Shown: positions 60,827-64,000 of the stretch, piece by piece | Layout of the letters: each line of letters starts with the position of its first letter | Position numbering within the stretch: the stretch's first letter is position 1 | Origin: Treponema_B putidum | GTDB lineage: Bacteria > Spirochaetota > Spirochaetia > Treponematales > Treponemataceae | Length of the DNA stretch: 64,000 nt | Reading direction: 5' to 3' (one strand) | NCBI RefSeq assembly: GCF_007830595.1 | Contig: NZ_VLLD01000002.1 | Program-made: the position numbers and the translations under genes | The notes under the pieces: generated by a model | What the model was told of the DNA's origin: nothing | Seen by the model: only the letters and a program-made list of their open reading frames with translations | Database searches by the model: none

Positions 60827-62290
60827 TTACGGGTTAAATACTCCGGGTTGAGGAGCCCTGATTCTGACCAAGGCTGTAAAGGCATCAGAGTTCAAGCTCA
60901 TAAACTGCTCTATTGAAGTTTCTTCTCCGCTTTCATACACATCAATATGAAAATTGCCGAAAACGTCAAAATAAGGGAAAAAGGCTGCAATATGATGATA
61001 TTGCCTAAGAGGCGGATTTCCTTTTTCCGAGCTTACAGCACGACTTACTGCTCCCAAATAAAAATGTCCCGGCTCGCTTATAGCAAGATAATAAAGGAGG
61101 GCTTGCAAATAAGAAGTCTGATAACCCGCAGTTTTTTCATATCCCTTAAACGAAGCAAAATCTTCTTTTACATTCTTTTGCTTTATGGGAGGCACAAGAG
61201 CAAAGGGTTCAATCGTAACGTCAACGCCGGAACCTATCGACTTTACAGTGCGCTTTACATTTAAACTTAAAGCTGCAGCAGCCAGATTACGTATCCACTC
61301 AAGGCCGAAATAGAGTTCTCTTTCTTTGTAGGGCTTAGTAAAATAAGTATCAGGCACATCGGTTTCGGTTTTAAGGCTTTTAATAAAGATACCCTGCCCT
61401 GCTATTGGCCTAATCATCCCGTCTACTATCCATTTGGCAAAACCTGAACAGTTTACTCCGCCCTTTATGTCTTTAAGCCTCTGATCGGGCCGAATGGCTT
61501 TAACAATATCATCCTCAGTTTGAGCTTTCCCGTCCCTTAAATGGACAGGCTTTCCGAATTCATCAAAGGCTCCGTCTTCGATATAAACCAAGGTGTTTAA
61601 TCTGTCCCTAATCGTATCTGAAGCCGCTTCCACACCGTTATAAAAAATCGGCGGATTGAAGATGTCCCAAGGAAGCATATCCTTTGTAATGTCCCTTAAT
61701 TTTAAAAGCGGTAAATAATATAAACTCTCAAAAGGAACACCTACGGAAATATCTTTTCTGACATAAGTATTAAAAAGGCAAATACTTATAAGAGATTTAT
61801 CTTTTGATGATGAAGGCCTTATGTTTAAATAAAGTTCGGGATTTTCACGCGGATAAATTCTAATACAGTCGGGTGCTCCGGTTTCATAATTTCTGTATAA
61901 AATCCATGTCCCTTGTGGAACCTTTTCGAGGTTTGAAAACTCGGTATCTATTGGACTTATAACTACGGCAAGGAGATTTTTTTCTTTTAGATATACTGAT
62001 CTTATTTTAAAAAGGTTCCCGGCAGAATCCGCTTCAATGTGTAAATGTTTAGAAGCAATTTCTTCAGGAGCATCTAAAAGCCATGATCTTGCAATATCCC
62101 TTCTAACCAAGGCGGAATCGGGCACTCGATCTAAAGGAACAAGAGGAATAAGCCCCTCATCAGCCTTTAAAAATTCGCTGTCATATGACTCCTTAATCTC
62201 ATCATCAGGATAAACGGCAAAAAACGAAAGAGAAAAAAACAAAATACAAATATATCTTTTAAAGTTTATGCTAAGCCTGCCCATGTTCAT
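60827..62290 (-). CDS. Secreted protein with NlpC/P60-like catalytic residues
   Basis: 487 residues, signal peptide to about residue 28. A possible catalytic Cys lies in GGVNCSGFAKWIVDG (near residue 285) and a possible His in YHHIAAFFPYFDVFGNFHID (near residue 435), the order found in NlpC/P60-fold hydrolases, some of which cut peptidoglycan. The family is not one I recognise, so the enzyme role is inferred. The rest is beta-rich, with several Pro- and Tyr-rich segments. Confidence 0.7.
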   Translation of the reverse strand: MNMGRLSINFKRYICILFFSLSFFAVYPDDEIKESYDSEFLKADEGLIPLVPLDRVPDSALVRRDIARSWLLDAPEEIASKHLHIEADSAGNLFKIRSVYLKEKNLLAVVISPIDTEFSNLEKVPQGTWILYRNYETGAPDCIRIYPRENPELYLNIRPSSSKDKSLISICLFNTYVRKDISVGVPFESLYYLPLLKLRDITKDMLPWDIFNPPIFYNGVEAASDTIRDRLNTLVYIEDGAFDEFGKPVHLRDGKAQTEDDIVKAIRPDQRLKDIKGGVNCSGFAKWIVDGMIRPIAGQGIFIKSLKTETDVPDTYFTKPYKERELYFGLEWIRNLAAAALSLNVKRTVKSIGSGVDVTIEPFALVPPIKQKNVKEDFASFKGYEKTAGYQTSYLQALLYYLAISEPGHFYLGAVSRAVSSEKGNPPLRQYHHIAAFFPYFDVFGNFHIDVYESGEETSIEQFMSLNSDAFTALVRIRAPQPGVFNP

Positions 62291-62344
62291 AGTATCGGAT
62301 AAATTGATAGGGAACTTAACTTAACTTGGAGGATATAAAAATTA

Positions 62345-62361
62345 GCTCTGACAGGGAGAGC
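62345..62361 (-). terminator. Weak terminator hairpin after pmbA
   Basis: On the minus strand GCTCT-CCCTGTC-AGAGC, a 5-bp stem, is followed by TAATTTTTAT. It lies 30 bases after the pmbA stop and is the only stem in the gap before the next minus-strand gene. The stem is short, so termination is uncertain. Confidence 0.35.
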
Positions 62362-62390
62362 AAAATTGCCTCATATGGAAATTTAACCGC

Positions 62391-63698
62391 TTATTTTCCC
62401 GAAATAGTTATACCTGTAGAATGTATCCATGGAACTATTGCGTTTCCGTAGTCTACTCTTTCTTTTGAAACGGAAATTATATCGCTGAAAACCTTTACGA
62501 TATTTCCTGCTATCATCGTTTCGGAAATAGGCTTTGCAATTTTTCCGTTTTCGATGAGGTAGGAGTTTTTTGCAACACCTGAAAAGTCTCCGTTTGCGGC
62601 AGGGTTTCCGCCTGAAAAACGGCCGAGTAAAATTCCCTTTTTAACATTCTTAATCATATCGGTTTTTGCCGTATTTCCGCTTTCTATTATTATGCCGTCT
62701 CCTCCCGATACGCAGCGGGGAAGCCCTGTTTTTTTGGAACCGTAAAGGCTCAAAACAAAGTCTTTTAAAACACCTCTTTCAATGAGGGTTTCGTTTTCAG
62801 CCTTAAAGCCGTCCCCAGTGTAAAGGCTTTCAAGTTCCATACCGGCAGGTTTTCGCGGAAAGGAATGCAGGGTAAATAAATCCGATAATACTTTTTGGTT
62901 TAATTTATCCTTCCAAATGGAGGTTCCTGTAATTAGGGGCATGTCCCCCATAAAGAGTCCCATCATTGTACTTACAAAATCTATCATACTCATCGGCGTT
63001 ATTACTATATCGCCTGTAAAGGAACCTGAAAGAGGGTGGGTAACTGTTTGCTCGCAGTTTTCTCTCATAATCTCATCTAGGTTTCCCCAGTCCTTTAATG
63101 GCTTATTTAAGTTAAGGTGGGCGGCTCCGCTATAGTTAAAGCTGCTCGTGCCCTTATCATCCTTTGCAAAGAACATTGCAGAAAAATTATATATGCCTGA
63201 GCCTTGTGTAAAACGTACTCCGTTTGAGTTGGCAAAGTTTTGTTCTCTTCTTGTAAAATCCAAAATACATTGGTTTAATTGCAGGTTGGGATAGGCTGAT
63301 TTTGTATAATCCAAAAACTCTTTTAGCCTTTCATACATTTTTTCGTTATTGGGTTCCGTATCACCGTAAGAAAGGCTTTCCGGTTTTTGCATAGGCGAAA
63401 TATCGTTTCCATCATCTTTTTCGGATGAACGTGAAAGGGAAACTGCCTTTGCGGCATTTTCTTTTACGGTTTTTTCCGTTAAATCGTTTCCTGCGATATA
63501 GCCCTTTTTGGTTTCGACAAGAGATGTCATTGCAACGGAAATATCCGTAGTGCTCCTATACAGGCTTAAACGGCCTGCGTCAATGTTCATTTCACTTTTT
63601 ACGCTTTTTGAAACCCTTGCTTCCGCCTTATCTGCGCCCTCTTTTTTAAGTGAATCCAAGATAAATTCTGCATGTTTTATTCCATCAAATCCGTTCAT
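62391..63698 (-). CDS. pmbA: PmbA-type subunit of the TldD/PmbA metalloprotease
   Basis: Partner of TldD in a heterodimeric zinc protease that trims peptides and matures some modified peptides. 435 residues: N-terminal FDGIKHAEFILDSLKKEGAD, central ENGKIAKPISETMIAGNIVKV and the C-terminal IVPWIHSTGITISGK, all matching the family. PmbA lacks the HExxxH metal motif, which TldD supplies. The ATG overlaps the tldD stop (TAATG), as expected for a coupled pair. Confidence 0.92.
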   Translation of the reverse strand: MNGFDGIKHAEFILDSLKKEGADKAEARVSKSVKSEMNIDAGRLSLYRSTTDISVAMTSLVETKKGYIAGNDLTEKTVKENAAKAVSLSRSSEKDDGNDISPMQKPESLSYGDTEPNNEKMYERLKEFLDYTKSAYPNLQLNQCILDFTRREQNFANSNGVRFTQGSGIYNFSAMFFAKDDKGTSSFNYSGAAHLNLNKPLKDWGNLDEIMRENCEQTVTHPLSGSFTGDIVITPMSMIDFVSTMMGLFMGDMPLITGTSIWKDKLNQKVLSDLFTLHSFPRKPAGMELESLYTGDGFKAENETLIERGVLKDFVLSLYGSKKTGLPRCVSGGDGIIIESGNTAKTDMIKNVKKGILLGRFSGGNPAANGDFSGVAKNSYLIENGKIAKPISETMIAGNIVKVFSDIISVSKERVDYGNAIVPWIHSTGITISGK

Positions 63699-64000
63699 TA
63701 TTCCCGTCCTCCTACTCCGATTTTACACTTGATTGCAGGCCCGCCCATTCCTACATTGATGAGCTGTTTTTTTCCGCACATGCCGGCATTGCTCCAACTC
63801 ATATCGTCGCTTACCATCGTTACTGTTTTAAGCATATCAAAGGCAATTCCGGCTATCGTGCAGTCTCTTACTGCCTTTCCGATTTTTCCGTTTTTGATTT
63901 CATAGCCAAGCACTACGCCGAACATAAATTCACTCGTAGAGTCAGCCTGCCCGTTAGATGAGCGTACAAAATAATAGCCGTCGTCGATGCTTGCTATCAT
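63698..64000 (-). CDS. tldD: TldD-type metalloprotease, C-terminal part
   Basis: The last 100 residues are present; the gene begins beyond base 64000. The segment contains EFMFGVVLGYEIKNGKIGK and ends GMCGKKQLINVGMGGPAIK, the usual TldD C-terminus. The HExxxH metal site lies outside the window. Immediately upstream of pmbA, overlapping by one base. Confidence 0.88.
   Translation of the reverse strand: MIASIDDGYYFVRSSNGQADSTSEFMFGVVLGYEIKNGKIGKAVRDCTIAGIAFDMLKTVTMVSDDMSWSNAGMCGKKQLINVGMGGPAIKCKIGVGGRE

Noticed and set aside
1..64000. CRISPR arrays, insertion sequences, prophage, riboswitches
   Set aside because: I looked for regularly spaced direct repeats, transposase or integrase motifs and known conserved riboswitch cores and found none that hold up.

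Overview
The window looks like chromosomal DNA of an oral-type spirochaete of the genus Treponema, most likely T. denticola or a close relative. This is inferred from low-GC coding sequence, spirochaete-restricted families (spiro-SPASM protein, a second FliG of the FliG1 type), PPi-dependent phosphofructokinase, spirochaetal lipoboxes and the style of the proteins. No database was searched. I see about 58 protein genes (two cut by the window ends), three tRNA genes, two gene remnants, several well-formed sigma-70 promoters and a family of intergenic hairpin repeats. I see no CRISPR array, rRNA, phage or intact insertion sequence.

Layout. 1-3032 (minus): start of a CheW-like gene, trpS, aspS. 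3150-5163: a membrane protein and two lipoproteins. 5496-11228 (plus): glgA behind a hairpin-repeat element, then a coupled trio of TIGR03546-type and TIGR03545-type envelope proteins and an RqcH/NFACT protein. 11223-23509 (minus): YfcE-like phosphoesterase, lipoprotein, secreted protein, miaB, PPi-PFK, recR, ybaB, purH, purN, secA. 23520-24519 (plus): a GntR/YtrA regulator without a convincing start codon, followed by an ABC-ATPase stub and a decayed DUF3160 gene. 24551-34230 (minus): ruvB, alcohol dehydrogenase, glpK, then a surface-glycan type cluster (880-residue SpsF/PseG-like/methyltransferase fusion, GT2, spiro-SPASM protein) and two small envelope proteins. 34369-35966 (plus): slyD and a PF07456 membrane protein. 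36065: tRNA-Gly.

36358-41657 (minus): mfd, TPR protein, fliG1. 41837-47388 (minus): a sugar-acid catabolic cluster (kdgT-type permease, DUF1537 kinase, PdxA2, split UxaA, DeoR regulator) behind a consensus promoter with four tandem 10-bp repeats at its start site. 47520-57846 (minus): rnhB, beta-helix secreted protein, phosphoribosyltransferase, GT4, mltG, beta-lactamase-fold hydrolase, YkgJ-type protein, tRNA-Tyr and tRNA-Thr, ligA. 57970-60824 (plus): polyprenyl synthase, TPR, a YmdB-like protein that has lost its metal ligands, RseC. 60827-64000 (minus): secreted NlpC/P60-like protein, pmbA and the end of tldD.

Most genes sit in tight operons with ATGA or TAATG overlaps. Several starts are TTG or GTG behind strong Shine-Dalgarno sequences. 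A few genes instead have a -10 box so close to the ATG that the message would be leaderless or nearly so (slyD, the YkgJ-type gene, aspS, perhaps the lipoprotein at 12755). The most notable items are the hairpin element lying between duplicated GGAGG motifs at glgA and purN/purH, the catalytically dead YmdB-like protein, the spiro-SPASM protein without a radical-SAM CxxxCxxC motif beside a three-domain glycan enzyme, the decamer operator array, and the decaying GntR/ABC/DUF3160 locus.
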